A DNA stretch of 64,000 nt from Paludibacterium yongneupense DSM 18731 (GCF_000422925.1 NZ_AUGZ01000028.1:1-64000); one strand, 5' to 3'. Shown: positions 23,013 to 32,326, counted from the stretch's first letter. Program-made: numbers and translations. The notes: generated from the sequence alone by a model not told the origin.

Positions 23013-23954
23013 TCAGCGTGCCTCCGGCTGGGGGTGGGTCTTGTCGACAAAAGTGACGCCGGTATCTATCGTCTGGCCGGGTAAAGCGTGTTCGGCGAGC
23101 GCGCGCACGGCGAGGGCGACGCCGCGATAGCCGATAGTGAACGGGTGCTGCAAGACCAGAGTGTGAATCTCGCCGTTTCTGACGGCAGAGAGAAGCAAGC
23201 CGTTGGCATCGAAGCCGATCAGCGGAATCTTGCCGGCCAGCCCCGCTTCGCGCAAGCTCATCAGCAGCGCCGAGCTGGTGGACTCGTTAGGGGTAAATAT
23301 CCCGTTCATTTTGCCGGCCGCCGCCTTTAGCGCGTCGCTGGCACGCAGGCGCGCCATACCGATATCCGAGCCGAGATAGCCGCCGTCCCGCACGGTCAAA
23401 CCGGACTGGCTCGCACCACGAATGAAGCCGGCCTCGCGCTGCTCTGTCGACACGACACCGGGCCGTAGTCGAAAGAGCAGCACCTGCCCCTTGCCGTTCA
23501 GCAGCTGCGCCATGCGCTGGCCGGCGGCAATGCCGGCGGCGAAATTATCGGTGCTGACCACGCCGGCCACTGCCGCCGAACCCGGGTTGCGGTCGATATA
23601 GACGGTGGGAATCCCTCTGCGTTTCAGTTTTTCGACGGTCGAGGCCAGCGAGGCCGCCATCGGCGCGAGGACGAGCGCCTTGCAGCCGCGTAAAACGATG
23701 GCGTCGATGATGCGCACTTGCAGCTGCGGCTGTTCTTCGTCTTTCGGGCCGCGAAAGTAGATATCGAAGCCCAGCTCCTGGCCTGCCTGCCTCGCGCCCG
23801 CCTGCACTTCGGACCAGAAGCGGGCCCCGCCACCGGCCGGGACGACACCGATGCAGTCGCGGGCGTGTACGAAAGCCGTCGACAAGACAAGGGGCAGGGC
23901 ACAGAGCAGCGCGGGAAGAGAGAAGTGGAAGCCATGTTGACGATCAAACCTCAT
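23013..23954 (-). CDS. Periplasmic sugar-binding-type protein (PBP type 1), transporter-less
   Basis: 313 residues from ATG at 23954 with GAGGAG at good spacing. A signal peptide ends near ALPLVLSTAFVHA (residues about 20-33). The mature part begins DCIGVVPAGGGARFWSEVQA, typical of ribose-type type 1 periplasmic binding proteins, with RGIPTVYIDRNPG in the hinge region and FTPNESTSSALLMSLREAG later. No permease or ATPase near. It may bind a sugar or related ligand for the neighbouring chemoreceptor, or be a regulatory sensor. Confidence 0.85.
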   Translation of the reverse strand: MRFDRQHGFHFSLPALLCALPLVLSTAFVHARDCIGVVPAGGGARFWSEVQAGARQAGQELGFDIYFRGPKDEEQPQLQVRIIDAIVLRGCKALVLAPMAASLASTVEKLKRRGIPTVYIDRNPGSAAVAGVVSTDNFAAGIAAGQRMAQLLNGKGQVLLFRLRPGVVSTEQREAGFIRGASQSGLTVRDGGYLGSDIGMARLRASDALKAAAGKMNGIFTPNESTSSALLMSLREAGLAGKIPLIGFDANGLLLSAVRNGEIHTLVLQHPFTIGYRGVALAVRALAEHALPGQTIDTGVTFVDKTHPQPEAR

Positions 23955-24177
23955 TGCAATCTCCTCGCGTCGCTCTTGCGCCGGCATGATTGACATTGAC
24001 GGTTGCGGCGCCGGGCGCTGTTGCCGTGATGCACTACTCGTTTGATTTATAGCCCCTGACCGGGCGGTTTTGCCCGAAACCCTGTGTGAAGCGATCGAGG
24101 CGTCATCAGATGTGCGGCGGCCGGATGGCGCGCGGGCGCCCGGTGTCGGGCCATTCCGCCGCCTGTCGTCCCGCGCT

Positions 24178-24732
24178 TCAGTCCGCGACGACCCCCAACT
24201 GGCGCAACAGGCTCAGATTATCCTCCAGATGCCAGTTTTCGGCGATGCGCCCAGACTTGATCGTATAGATATCGACTGCGCGGAAATCGATCGCGCGCCC
24301 GTCGCCTTGCCGCTGTCCGAAGCGACCGCTGAAGTGGCCGCTGAAGTGTAAGCGACCAACCACCCTGTCACCGGCGACAATCATTTCTTCGACTTTCAGT
24401 CGCAGATCGGGCACCGCGCGTCGGAATACGGCGGCGGCTTGCAGCGGGCCGCCTGGACCTTGCGCGCGCCCCGCAGGCAGATTGGTGTCGATGAAATCGG
24501 GCGCGAGCGCGGCAAGCGCGTCGCTCGCATCGCCCTTGTTCCAGAAGCGATAGTAGCGTAGCGCCGCGTCGATTTGTCGATCGCGTTGGGCCGCTGGCAG
24601 ACTGGCATCGACAACGATGTGCTCGGGACGCGGTGCATCGTCCGCCGCCGCCAGGGACGGGAGGGCGTACACGGTCAGGATGAGCCCGGACACTATCCAG
24701 GCCGGAACAGGGGCGATACGGGCGAATTTCAT
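24178..24732 (-). CDS. Secreted SnoaL-like (polyketide cyclase-fold) protein
   Basis: 184 residues from ATG at 24732, with RBS ggagaa. Signal peptide residues 1-28 end near LPSLAAA. The sequence RYYRFWNKGDASDALAALAP and a C-terminal YTIKSGRIAENWHLEDNL match the NTF2/SnoaL-like ester cyclase family. A signal peptide on this fold is uncommon, as most are cytoplasmic. It diverges from a LysR gene 104 bases away, which is its likely regulator. Substrate unknown. Confidence 0.78.
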   Translation of the reverse strand: MKFARIAPVPAWIVSGLILTVYALPSLAAADDAPRPEHIVVDASLPAAQRDRQIDAALRYYRFWNKGDASDALAALAPDFIDTNLPAGRAQGPGGPLQAAAVFRRAVPDLRLKVEEMIVAGDRVVGRLHFSGHFSGRFGQRQGDGRAIDFRAVDIYTIKSGRIAENWHLEDNLSLLRQLGVVAD

Positions 24733-24835
24733 GGTGTTCTCCACGGTTTGAATGTGAAGCGATTATCTGTCGTTTACTTGGTGACGATAATTGACTAAAT
24801 TCTACAACCATCTTTTCCAAAAAATTGAAGATGCG

Positions 24836-25771
24836 ATGCTGGAACTGTCGGATATGCGTTTGTTTGTGCGCGCCATGCGCTGGGGGAGTCTATCCGCCGC
24901 GGGGCGTGAACTTGGGTTTTCACCGGCGGTGGCCAGCAAGCGGCTGAGTCGGCTCGAGACTGCACTTGGGGTGCGGCTGATTCAGCGCAGTTCGCGCCGC
25001 CTGGTTTTGACCGAAGAAGGGCGGCGCTATCTATCGCATGCGCAGGCTATTCTGGAGGATGTCGCACAAGCCGCCGCCGATATGGCCAGCGGGAGCGAGG
25101 CGAGCGGCTTGCTGCGGGTGACGGCGCCCAACGCGCTCGGGCGGCGTTGGGTAGGTCCCGAATTGGCGCGTTTCTGCGATACGCACCCGCGCGTCGATGC
25201 CAGTCTGAGCCTGGACGACAACGTGGCGGACCTGCTCGAGGGCGGCTTCGATCTGGCGATTCGCATTGGCGCTGCCGACGACTCTAGGTTGGTCTCGCGG
25301 CGCCTGGCTGGCAACCGCCGCATCGTGTGTGCATCGCCGGAATACCTGGCGCGATGCGGTTGCCCGGTGGTGCCGTCCGATCTCAAGGAGCACTCGTGCC
25401 TGTTGCTGCACGCGGCCGGAGCGCAGACGCAGACATGGCGCATCGACGGCGGACACGGTCCTCGCGATGTCCGTGTTGCGGGGCGCTTGTGCAGCGACAA
25501 TGGCGAGCAGATCCACGACTGGGCGCTGCAAGGGCGGGGGGTGGCGTTCAAATCGATATGGGATGTGGCTGCCGATATCGTCGCCGGCCGGCTGGTCGAG
25601 CTTCTGCCTGGCATCAGCGGTGAGCAGGCCGATGTCTACGCCGTCTTTCCCTGCCGTCGCTTCCTGCCCGCGCGAACCCGCTTGTTCATCGATGCGCTCG
25701 TCGCTTTGTTCGGAGCGCAGGAACGCACGCTGCCATCCCTGGCTCCGATGGCGAACGCGAACCTTGGGTAA
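24836..25771 (+). CDS. LysR-family transcriptional regulator
   Basis: 311 residues from ATG at 24836 (MLELSDMRLFVRAMRWGSLS). The N-terminal winged helix-turn-helix includes AAGRELGFSPAVASKRLSRL (residues about 20-39) and FVRAMRWGSL. The rest is a type 2 periplasmic-binding-like effector domain. It diverges from the SnoaL-like gene; LysR proteins usually regulate the divergent neighbour and themselves from the shared region. A further upstream start is possible but has a poorer RBS. Confidence 0.92.
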   Translation: MLELSDMRLFVRAMRWGSLSAAGRELGFSPAVASKRLSRLETALGVRLIQRSSRRLVLTEEGRRYLSHAQAILEDVAQAAADMASGSEASGLLRVTAPNALGRRWVGPELARFCDTHPRVDASLSLDDNVADLLEGGFDLAIRIGAADDSRLVSRRLAGNRRIVCASPEYLARCGCPVVPSDLKEHSCLLLHAAGAQTQTWRIDGGHGPRDVRVAGRLCSDNGEQIHDWALQGRGVAFKSIWDVAADIVAGRLVELLPGISGEQADVYAVFPCRRFLPARTRLFIDALVALFGAQERTLPSLAPMANANLG

Positions 25772-25892
25772 GAACGGTGGCATCTATCCTTAGTGAAAAT
25801 TTTTCGTTCGGTTTCTTTTCGGCAGCTGTTATTCTTTCACGATCATAAGTCGGGTCCGCGCCACTGAATGCGGAGTCCGGAAGGAGAATGGA

Positions 25893-27476
25893 ATGCGCTT
25901 TCGTCTGGCCGTCTTGTCGCTGGCCCTGTTGTCGCCGCTGGCTTTCGCCGCCAAGCCCCTGAGTGTCTGCACCGACGCGAACCCCGAGGGTTTCGATGTG
26001 GTGCAGTACAACTCGCTGGTTACGACCAATGCATCGGCCGATCCGTTGATGAACCGCCTGGTCGAGTACGATGCACGCACTCATAAACTGGTCCCCAGCC
26101 TGGCCACGAGCTGGAGCGCCGCCCCGGACGGGCTGTCCTACACCTTCCATTTGCGCGCCGGTGTCGCTTTTCATCACACCGACTACTTCGCCCCTAGCCG
26201 GCATTTTGCCGCCGACGATGTCGTGTTCACTTTCCAGCGCATGCTCGACCCGACTCACCCCTGGTACAAGTCTTCGCCCAATGGCTACCCGCACGCACAA
26301 TCGCTGCAGTTGCCCAAGTTGATCAAAGCCGTGGTCAAGGTCGACGACCGGACCGTCCGCTTTGACCTCAACTATCCGGATTCGACCTTTGTTGCCAAAT
26401 TGAGCATGGGGTTCGCTTCGATCTATTCCGCGGAGTATGCAGGCAAGCTGCTGGCGGCAGGGAGGACCGGTGACCTCAACTTCAAGCCGATCGGCACCGG
26501 GCCCTTCGTGTTCAAAAGTTTCCAGAAAGACAGCGTGATCCGCTATACCGTGAACGGGCTGTACTTCGGCCACGTCCCCAAGGTCAGCCAGCTGATTTAT
26601 GTCGTTACCCCCGATCCGTCGGTGCGGGTACAAAAGCTCAAGGCGGGCGAGTGCCAGATCGCCCTGGCGCCGACGCCGCAGGATGTTCAGTCCGCGCAGT
26701 CCGATCCCAATCTGCAACGCTTGCAGACGGCGGCATTCCAGACGGCCTTTGTCGCCTTCAACAGCCAGAAGAAACCGTTCGACAATCCACGCGTACGGCA
26801 GGCGATCAATCTCGCCTTCGATCGTGCGGCCTATGTGAAAGCGGTGTTCGGTGGCCTCGCGCAGCCGGCGACGTTGCCCTACCCGCCGACGACATGGGGT
26901 TACGACCGCACGATCAAGCCCTATCCGCATGACATTGCGCGCGCGAAGAAGCTGTTGGCGCAGGCCGGCTATCCGGACGGTTTCTCCACGACTTTATGGG
27001 TGCGTCCGACGGGCAGCAGCAGCAACCCCAATCCCAAGGTCGGTGCCGAATTGCTGCAGGCCGATCTCGCCCGCATCGGCATCAAGGCCGAGATCAAGGT
27101 GGTCGAATGGGGTGAGCTGATCCGGCGCGGCAAGGCCGGCGAGCACGATATGCTGTTCATGGCCTGGTCCGGCGATAACGGCGACCCGGACAATTTCCTC
27201 ACGCCACAGTTTTCGTGCGCGGCGGTCAAGTCGGGCACCAATTTCGCCCGCTACTGCGATGCGCGCCTCGACAAGCTGATCGCGGACGGGCTGCGGACCA
27301 GCGATATGGCCGCGCGTACCCGTTTGTATGCGGCGGCCCAGAACATCATCAGTTCGCAGGCGGTATGGCTGCCACTGGTCCATCCGACGACGTTCGCCCT
27401 GGCGCGCAAGAATGTCGTCGGTTATACGGTCAATCCATTCGGCCGCCAGGATTATTCTACGGTCGAGTTTCGTTGA
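25893..27476 (+). CDS. Peptide/oligopeptide ABC substrate-binding protein (DppA-like)
   Basis: 527 residues, good RBS aaggaga. A signal peptide ends at LLSPLAFAA (residue about 21). KPLSVCTDANPEGFDVVQYN, LVEYDARTHKLVPSLATSWS and VVFTFQRMLDPTHPWY match DppA/SBP family 5. A permease and ATPase would normally follow in an operon; none are here. The next gene, 48 bases on, encodes a class I amidotransferase of the PuuD type, so the pair may scavenge gamma-glutamyl compounds or peptides, with the membrane parts elsewhere. Confidence 0.9.
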   Translation: MRFRLAVLSLALLSPLAFAAKPLSVCTDANPEGFDVVQYNSLVTTNASADPLMNRLVEYDARTHKLVPSLATSWSAAPDGLSYTFHLRAGVAFHHTDYFAPSRHFAADDVVFTFQRMLDPTHPWYKSSPNGYPHAQSLQLPKLIKAVVKVDDRTVRFDLNYPDSTFVAKLSMGFASIYSAEYAGKLLAAGRTGDLNFKPIGTGPFVFKSFQKDSVIRYTVNGLYFGHVPKVSQLIYVVTPDPSVRVQKLKAGECQIALAPTPQDVQSAQSDPNLQRLQTAAFQTAFVAFNSQKKPFDNPRVRQAINLAFDRAAYVKAVFGGLAQPATLPYPPTTWGYDRTIKPYPHDIARAKKLLAQAGYPDGFSTTLWVRPTGSSSNPNPKVGAELLQADLARIGIKAEIKVVEWGELIRRGKAGEHDMLFMAWSGDNGDPDNFLTPQFSCAAVKSGTNFARYCDARLDKLIADGLRTSDMAARTRLYAAAQNIISSQAVWLPLVHPTTFALARKNVVGYTVNPFGRQDYSTVEFR

Positions 27477-27524
27477 ACGGTTCAACCCCGGCGCCCACGC
27501 GGTGCCGGGGAGCGAGAATACGGT

Positions 27525-28325
27525 ATGGATGCACTGCGTAGCAGGCCGGTCGCCGATGGCGTACCGCGTCCCCTTGTTCTGATCAGCACTTGCCACCGTG
27601 AGGTCGGCGATGTCGCTGCCCATGTCAGTTATCGTCGCTACACCGATTTCGTCCGTCTGGCGGGCGGCATCCCCCTTCTGGTTCCCGGGGCCCTGCCCGA
27701 GGAGCTCGATCTTTTGCTGGCGACGGTGGATGGCGTGCTGCTGACAGGGTCTGCCTCGAATGTGCATCCTTCCTGCTATGGCGAAAGCGTACTCGATCCC
27801 TCTTTGCCGCAAGATCGCGAGCGCGATGCCTGGACCTTGCCGCTGGTGCCGCGTGCCATTGCCGCCGGCATGCCACTGTTTGCCATCTGTCGCGGCGCGC
27901 AGGAAGTCAATGTCGCGCTGGGTGGCAGCTTGCATCAGGCGGTGCACGAAGTCGACGGTTTTTTCGATCATCGTTCCGAGTTCGCGCGCACCCCGCAGGA
28001 GCGTTATGCGCCCAGGCACACCGTCACGTTGGAGCGCGATGGTAGTCTGCAGCGCTGGCTCGGCTGCGATGAGATCACGGTCAATTCGGTGCACGGGCAA
28101 GGCGTGCAGGCGCTGGCAGACGGGCTGCGGGTCGAGGCGCGGGCACCCGACGGCCTGATCGAGGCCTTTTCATTTGCCGGCGGCACCGCTTTTAATCTTG
28201 CCGTGCAATGGCACCCCGAATGGCGCTGCGAACAGGACCCCGTCTCCCGGCGCCTCGCGCTGGCTTTTGCCGAAGCGCTGAGCGAGCACTGGTTCCGGCG
28301 CAATCGCTCAATGGCGCTGATCTGA
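27525..28325 (+). CDS. Class I glutamine-amidotransferase-like hydrolase (PuuD family)
   Basis: 266 residues. The nucleophile Cys is in FAICRGAQEVNVALGGSLHQ (residues about 123-142) and the catalytic His-Glu pair in AVQWHPEW (about 226). These match gamma-glutamyl-GABA hydrolase PuuD and related gamma-glutamyl hydrolases, which cleave gamma-glutamyl amides in putrescine breakdown. It follows the DppA-like gene by 48 bases, suggesting one transcript. Substrate not provable from sequence. Its 3' end overlaps the converging DedA gene by 18 bases. Confidence 0.88.
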   Translation: MDALRSRPVADGVPRPLVLISTCHREVGDVAAHVSYRRYTDFVRLAGGIPLLVPGALPEELDLLLATVDGVLLTGSASNVHPSCYGESVLDPSLPQDRERDAWTLPLVPRAIAAGMPLFAICRGAQEVNVALGGSLHQAVHEVDGFFDHRSEFARTPQERYAPRHTVTLERDGSLQRWLGCDEITVNSVHGQGVQALADGLRVEARAPDGLIEAFSFAGGTAFNLAVQWHPEWRCEQDPVSRRLALAFAEALSEHWFRRNRSMALI

Positions 28326-28880
28326 ACGACGACGCGCGCGCAGATAATGGACGAGACGCAGCAGCGCCGCGGCCACGACGAGCCCCCCCAGTCCGGCCAG
28401 TTCGAAGTGTTTGATGTCATGCAGCAACCACTGCAGGGTCTCTCCGAACACGAATCCGATGCCACCTATCAGTGGCGCCCATATGGCGGCGCCCAGCATG
28501 TTGAAAGCGACAAAACGCCAGGCACTGACCCCGCTCATGCCTATGGCCAGCGGTCCGGCTATCCGCAGGCCGTACATGAAGCGCACGGCGACGATCAACC
28601 CGCTGTGGTAACGCTCTATCAGTTTCTTGGCGCGTTCGGCACGCGTTGCGAGGCGCGGAAAGCGCGATAGCAGCGGGGGGCCATAGCGACGGCCGATGAA
28701 GAAAAAAAACTGGTCGCCAAGCGTTCCGCCGATGAAAGCCAGCGCGATGACCAACGGAAACGACAGGTAGCCGCGATGCGCGGCGAAACCGGCCAGCAGC
28801 AGCAGTGTTTCCCCTTCCAGCATGCATCCGATCAGAACCGCCAGATAGCCGTACTGGGCCAACAATAGAGTAAGTGACAT
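28308..28880 (-). CDS. DedA-family membrane protein
   Basis: 190 residues from ATG at 28880 (MSLTLLLAQYGYLAVLIGCM). Four to five membrane segments, with the family features EGETLLLLAGFAAHRGYLS, FFIGRRYG and RFMYGLRIAGPLAIGMSG. The central arginine-containing RFMYGLR motif is conserved in DedA proteins. Family members act as lipid flippases or help proton-motive force and membrane homeostasis. The gene converges on the amidotransferase gene. Confidence 0.9.
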   Translation of the reverse strand: MSLTLLLAQYGYLAVLIGCMLEGETLLLLAGFAAHRGYLSFPLVIALAFIGGTLGDQFFFFIGRRYGPPLLSRFPRLATRAERAKKLIERYHSGLIVAVRFMYGLRIAGPLAIGMSGVSAWRFVAFNMLGAAIWAPLIGGIGFVFGETLQWLLHDIKHFELAGLGGLVVAAALLRLVHYLRARRRSDQRH

Positions 28881-29053
28881 GGCGGGTTTGTCCGGGTTTG
28901 CGCAGGCGGCATTCAAGGGCAGGGCAGGCTGCGGTTGCGCCCTGGCCGCGGGCGCCTGCCGTACAGTCTACACCGGGAAAGGGGGAAGGGCAGAGAAGGG
29001 ACGGGCTGCCCGCGGCAGCGATGGCGTCGCGGGCAGGGAAAAGGGCGGCAGGC

Positions 29054-29518
29054 TTAGCGTGCCGCGCTCTTTTTTGGTGCGTGGCGGGCATGGGCCTTGT
29101 GCGTGTGCCGATGAACGCGCTTGCCATGATGCACACGGCGATGATGCTTGGCCGTCGATTTGGCATGCGGCTTGGCGGCGCGGTGGACGGCCGGTTTGGC
29201 CGGGACATTCACGCTGGCATTTCGGCTGCCCTTGACCCGGACGCTGCGCGTCGCTTGCGCCGGCGTTTTGCCGTGGGCGATGGCGTGCGCCTTGGCGCCA
29301 TGTTTTCGATGGGCGCCGTGACGGGCTTTCTTGTGTGTCTGCTGCGTGCCCGTCGTCGTCGTGCTGTGGCGGACGGCGGCGTGATGGGGTTTGGCCGACG
29401 GGGCGGCAACCTGGACATCACCGGGCAGCGGGGTGTCTTCGGTGTCGGCCAGGGCCCCGGCCGCGGGTAGCAACAAGGTCAGGGAGAGCAGTGCGCTCAG
29501 AGTCAGCTTGAGTGTCAT
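29054..29518 (-). CDS. Secreted His/Lys/Ala-rich basic protein (Asr-like)
   Basis: 154 residues from ATG at 29518. A clear signal peptide (LTLSALLSLTLLLPAAGALA, residues 4-23) precedes a low-complexity mature part rich in His, Lys, Ala and Arg, ending KAHARHAPKKSAAR. Composition recalls the E. coli acid-shock protein Asr, a periplasmic basic protein induced at low pH, and also histidine-rich metal-binding proteins. No conserved domain is identifiable, so orthology is not claimed. Confidence 0.65.
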   Translation of the reverse strand: MTLKLTLSALLSLTLLLPAAGALADTEDTPLPGDVQVAAPSAKPHHAAVRHSTTTTGTQQTHKKARHGAHRKHGAKAHAIAHGKTPAQATRSVRVKGSRNASVNVPAKPAVHRAAKPHAKSTAKHHRRVHHGKRVHRHTHKAHARHAPKKSAAR

Positions 29519-30030
29519 GGTGTCCGTTTTCGACCCCGTGCCGGCAGCGCAGCCGATGGGCGCGTGCCTTCGGCACCGGGTCGCATGTCTAGTCAAAAAG
29601 AGGCTTATAGTAGCATGAGCGTTCCCGGGTCACGAGTGCCGGCACCTGCATCGTGGCGAGCGCCTGTCGCGCGTGCGCTACGTGCGAGGGCAAAAGCCCA
29701 ACATGGTGCGTGGAGTCTGTTAAACTTCGCACTATTCCCGCAGGTTTGGATTTTGTTGCACACATGCGTTGGACTTTTGCACGGACTTCCATGATTGCGA
29801 CATAAATTGGCACAATTGCCCACGAGAACGCAGGTTTTGGGTACAATGGCACATTGTTTGCTTTGGGCTTTATGTGCCGGAGCGCTTCTGTCGGTACCGA
29901 ATCGCGGCGTGGCGCAATCCGAAAGCGGATGACAGGGGGCTGCACAGGCAGCCTCCGCTTCGTTTGATGGCATTGAAGTTGATGTGCGGCGGCAATCCCG
30001 TCATTGAGTTTACCTACTAGGAGAGGTTGG
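29519..30030. other. 512-base intergenic region upstream of the amino acid transporter
   Basis: No gene supported. A possible -10 TACAAT occurs at 29842-29847, but the nearest -35 match TTGCCC (29816-29821) is too far upstream (20-base gap). A small hairpin GGCTGC ACAG GCAGCC is at 29938-29953. A leader of up to 180 bases could hold regulatory RNA structure, but no known riboswitch was recognised. Confidence 0.35.
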
Positions 30031-30801
30031 ATGAAAAAAACAATTGCAGCGCTGTCCGTGGTAATGCTGGCTGCCTCGCTGAGCGTTTCGGCGAAGGAAA
30101 TCCGCTTTGGCGTCGATGCGTCCTACGCCCCCTTCGAATCCAAGGCCACCAGCGGCGAACTGGTCGGCTTCGACATCGACCTTGGCAACGAGATCTGTAA
30201 GCGTCTGCATGCAGACTGCAAATGGGTCGAAAACGACTTTGACGGCATGATTCCGGCGCTGAAGGCCAAAAAATTCGATGGCATCCTGTCTTCGATGTCG
30301 ATGACCGAACAGCGCATGAAAGAAATCAGCTTCTCTTCCAAGCTGTTCAATACTCCGACCCGCATGGTCGCCAAGGCCCATTCCGGCCTGTTGCCGACCG
30401 CTGCCTCGCTGAAGGGCAAGCGCGTGGGCGTGGAGCAGGGCACCATCCAGGAAACCTATGCCAAGACCTACTGGGCGCCCAAAGGCGTAGATATCGTTCC
30501 TTACAAGGATCAGAACCAGGTTCAGGCTGACCTCGTGGCCGGGCGCCTCGATGCGACCCTGCAGGACGCCGTGGAAGCGTCCGAAGGCTTCCTCAAGAAG
30601 CCGGAAGGCAAGGGTTTCGACTTCGCCGGCAAGAACGTAGTCGACAAGAAGACGCTGGGCGAGGGCGCCGGCATTGGTCTGCGCAAGGAAGATGTTGCGC
30701 TGAAGGCCGATATCGACAAGGCCATCGCCTCCATCATCAAGGATGGCACCTACAAGAAACTCGAAAAGAAATACTTCGATTTCGACGTTTACGGCAAGTA
30801 A
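30031..30801 (+). CDS. Lys/Arg/His-type amino acid ABC substrate-binding protein
   Basis: 256 residues from ATG at 30031 with RBS aggagag. Signal peptide residues 1-21 end at LSVSA. The mature start KEIRFGVDASYAPFESKATS and EICKRLHADCKWVENDFDGM closely resemble HisJ/ArgT/ArtJ. It captures a basic amino acid in the periplasm for the QMP transporter encoded next. Exact ligand (histidine, arginine, ornithine) is not resolved. It is followed by an internal terminator, so it is probably made in excess over the membrane parts. Confidence 0.93.
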   Translation: MKKTIAALSVVMLAASLSVSAKEIRFGVDASYAPFESKATSGELVGFDIDLGNEICKRLHADCKWVENDFDGMIPALKAKKFDGILSSMSMTEQRMKEISFSSKLFNTPTRMVAKAHSGLLPTAASLKGKRVGVEQGTIQETYAKTYWAPKGVDIVPYKDQNQVQADLVAGRLDATLQDAVEASEGFLKKPEGKGFDFAGKNVVDKKTLGEGAGIGLRKEDVALKADIDKAIASIIKDGTYKKLEKKYFDFDVYGK

Positions 30802-30822
30802 GCGCGGACCGACCCCGCGAGA

Positions 30823-30856
30823 CGCGCTCCGGAGACGGTTCCGGGGCGCGTTTTGT
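30823..30856 (+). terminator. Attenuating terminator between binding protein and permease genes
   Basis: CGCGCTCCGG (30823-30832), eight-base loop, CCGGGGCGCG (30841-30850), pairing fully if G-U is allowed, followed by TTTTGTGTT. Partial termination would raise the ratio of binding protein to permease, as in many ABC operons. Confidence 0.7.
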
Positions 30857-30926
30857 GTTGAGGGTCTTCTGGTTCCAGCCTTCCGGTTGGGGATGTTGCA
30901 CCCACTCATAGATTAGGGGAGTGGAG

Positions 30927-31616
30927 ATGTTTTTGGATGGATTTGGGTCACTGATCATGGCCGGCACCTGGGTCACCATCGAGCTGGCGGTCATGTCGCT
31001 CCTGGTGGCCTTTGTCATCGGGCTTCTCGGCGCCGGCGGCCGTGTATCGACCAACCCGCTGGTCAACGCGGTGGCCACCGTGTACACCACGCTGATACGG
31101 GGCGTGCCCGACCTTGTTTTGATGTTGCTGATATTTTACAGCCTGCAAATCGGCCTGAACAAGATTACTGAAGCGTTGCACCTGAGCCAGATCGATCTCG
31201 ATCCGATGGTTTCCGGCGTGCTGACGCTTGGCTTCATTTATGGCGCCTACTTTACCGAAACCTTTCGCGGCGCCTTCCTGGCGGTACCCAAAGGGCAGAT
31301 CGAGGCTGGCGTCGCCTACGGACTGAGCGGCTGGCAGGTTTTTTCGCGCATTCAATTTCCGCAGATGATGCGTTTTGCCTTGCCGGGGATCTCCAATAAC
31401 TGGCAGGTCATGCTCAAGGCAACGGCACTGGTTTCCATCATCGGGCTGGCCGATGTCGTGAAGGCGTCGATCGACGCGGGCAAGAGCAGTTATCGCGTGT
31501 TTTATTTTACCGTTATCGCAGGCCTCGTTTACCTGGCACTGACGTCGGTATCCAATCTGGTGCTGATGTGGCTGGAGCGTCATTACTCCACTGGCGTACG
31601 GGAGGCTGAGCTGTGA
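30927..31616 (+). CDS. Amino acid ABC transporter permease (HisQ/ArtQ-like)
   Basis: 229 residues from ATG at 30927; GTG at 30921 is in-frame but sits on the RBS. Five membrane spans; TLIRGVPDLVLMLLIFYSLQ early and the cytoplasmic EAA loop (AGVAYGLSGWQVFSRIQFPQ) that contacts the ATPase. It belongs to the HisQ/ArtQ family. Overlaps the next gene by GTGA, so the two permeases are probably translated in step. Confidence 0.93.
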   Translation: MFLDGFGSLIMAGTWVTIELAVMSLLVAFVIGLLGAGGRVSTNPLVNAVATVYTTLIRGVPDLVLMLLIFYSLQIGLNKITEALHLSQIDLDPMVSGVLTLGFIYGAYFTETFRGAFLAVPKGQIEAGVAYGLSGWQVFSRIQFPQMMRFALPGISNNWQVMLKATALVSIIGLADVVKASIDAGKSSYRVFYFTVIAGLVYLALTSVSNLVLMWLERHYSTGVREAEL

Positions 31617-32326
31617 GCGATATCATTCAACAATTCTGGCGCGCCTTCCTGTGGAGCGACGGCTATCATTTCTCGGGTGTCGCCATCACCCTGTGGCTGC
31701 TGGCCATTTCGATCGCCTTCGGCTTCGTGGTGTCGATTCCCCTGTCCGTGGCGCGGGTTTCCAAAAACAAGCTGCTTGCGTGGCCGGTCTGGCTGTACAC
31801 CTATGTGTTTCGTGGAACGCCGCTGTACGTGCAGCTGCTCTTGTTCTACACCGGCATGTACAGCCTGGACGTGGTGCGCAATCACGAAATGCTGAACGTG
31901 TTTTTCCGTGACGGCATGAACTGCACCTTGCTGTCGTTCGGGCTGAATACCTGCGCCTACACCACCGAGATCTTCGCCGGCGCGATCAAGGCGACTCCCT
32001 ATGGCGAGATTGAAGCCGCCCGCGCCTACGGCATGTCGCGCTTCACGCTGTACCGCCGGGTCATCATTCCGTCCGCCCTGCGCCGCGCCTTGCCGGCCTA
32101 CAGCAATGAAGTGATCCTGATGCTGCACGCGACGACGGTTGCCTTTACCGCGACCGTGCCCGACATACTGAAAGTCGCGCGCGACGCCAATTCGGCCACC
32201 TACGATTCTTTCGATGCTTTCGGCCTGGCCGCCTTGCTCTATCTGTGCATTACCTTCGTTCTGGTGGCCCTGTTCCGCCGCGCCGAACGCAAACTGCTGG
32301 CGCACCTGCGTCCGATGAACGGCTGA
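31613..32326 (+). CDS. Amino acid ABC transporter permease (HisM/ArtM-like)
   Basis: 237 residues starting with GTG that overlaps the previous stop. TYVFRGTPLYVQLLLFYTGM and EAARAYGMSRFTLYRRVIIP (EAA loop) identify the HisM/ArtM partner permease; it forms a heterodimer with the HisQ-like protein. The C-terminus ends LAHLRPMNG. Intact. Confidence 0.93.
   Translation: MSDIIQQFWRAFLWSDGYHFSGVAITLWLLAISIAFGFVVSIPLSVARVSKNKLLAWPVWLYTYVFRGTPLYVQLLLFYTGMYSLDVVRNHEMLNVFFRDGMNCTLLSFGLNTCAYTTEIFAGAIKATPYGEIEAARAYGMSRFTLYRRVIIPSALRRALPAYSNEVILMLHATTVAFTATVPDILKVARDANSATYDSFDAFGLAALLYLCITFVLVALFRRAERKLLAHLRPMNG

Noticed and set aside
29816-29847. Sigma-70 promoter before the amino acid transporter genes (TTGCCC and TACAAT)
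   Set aside because: The spacing of 20 bases is outside the normal 16-18, so it is noted only as a possibility.
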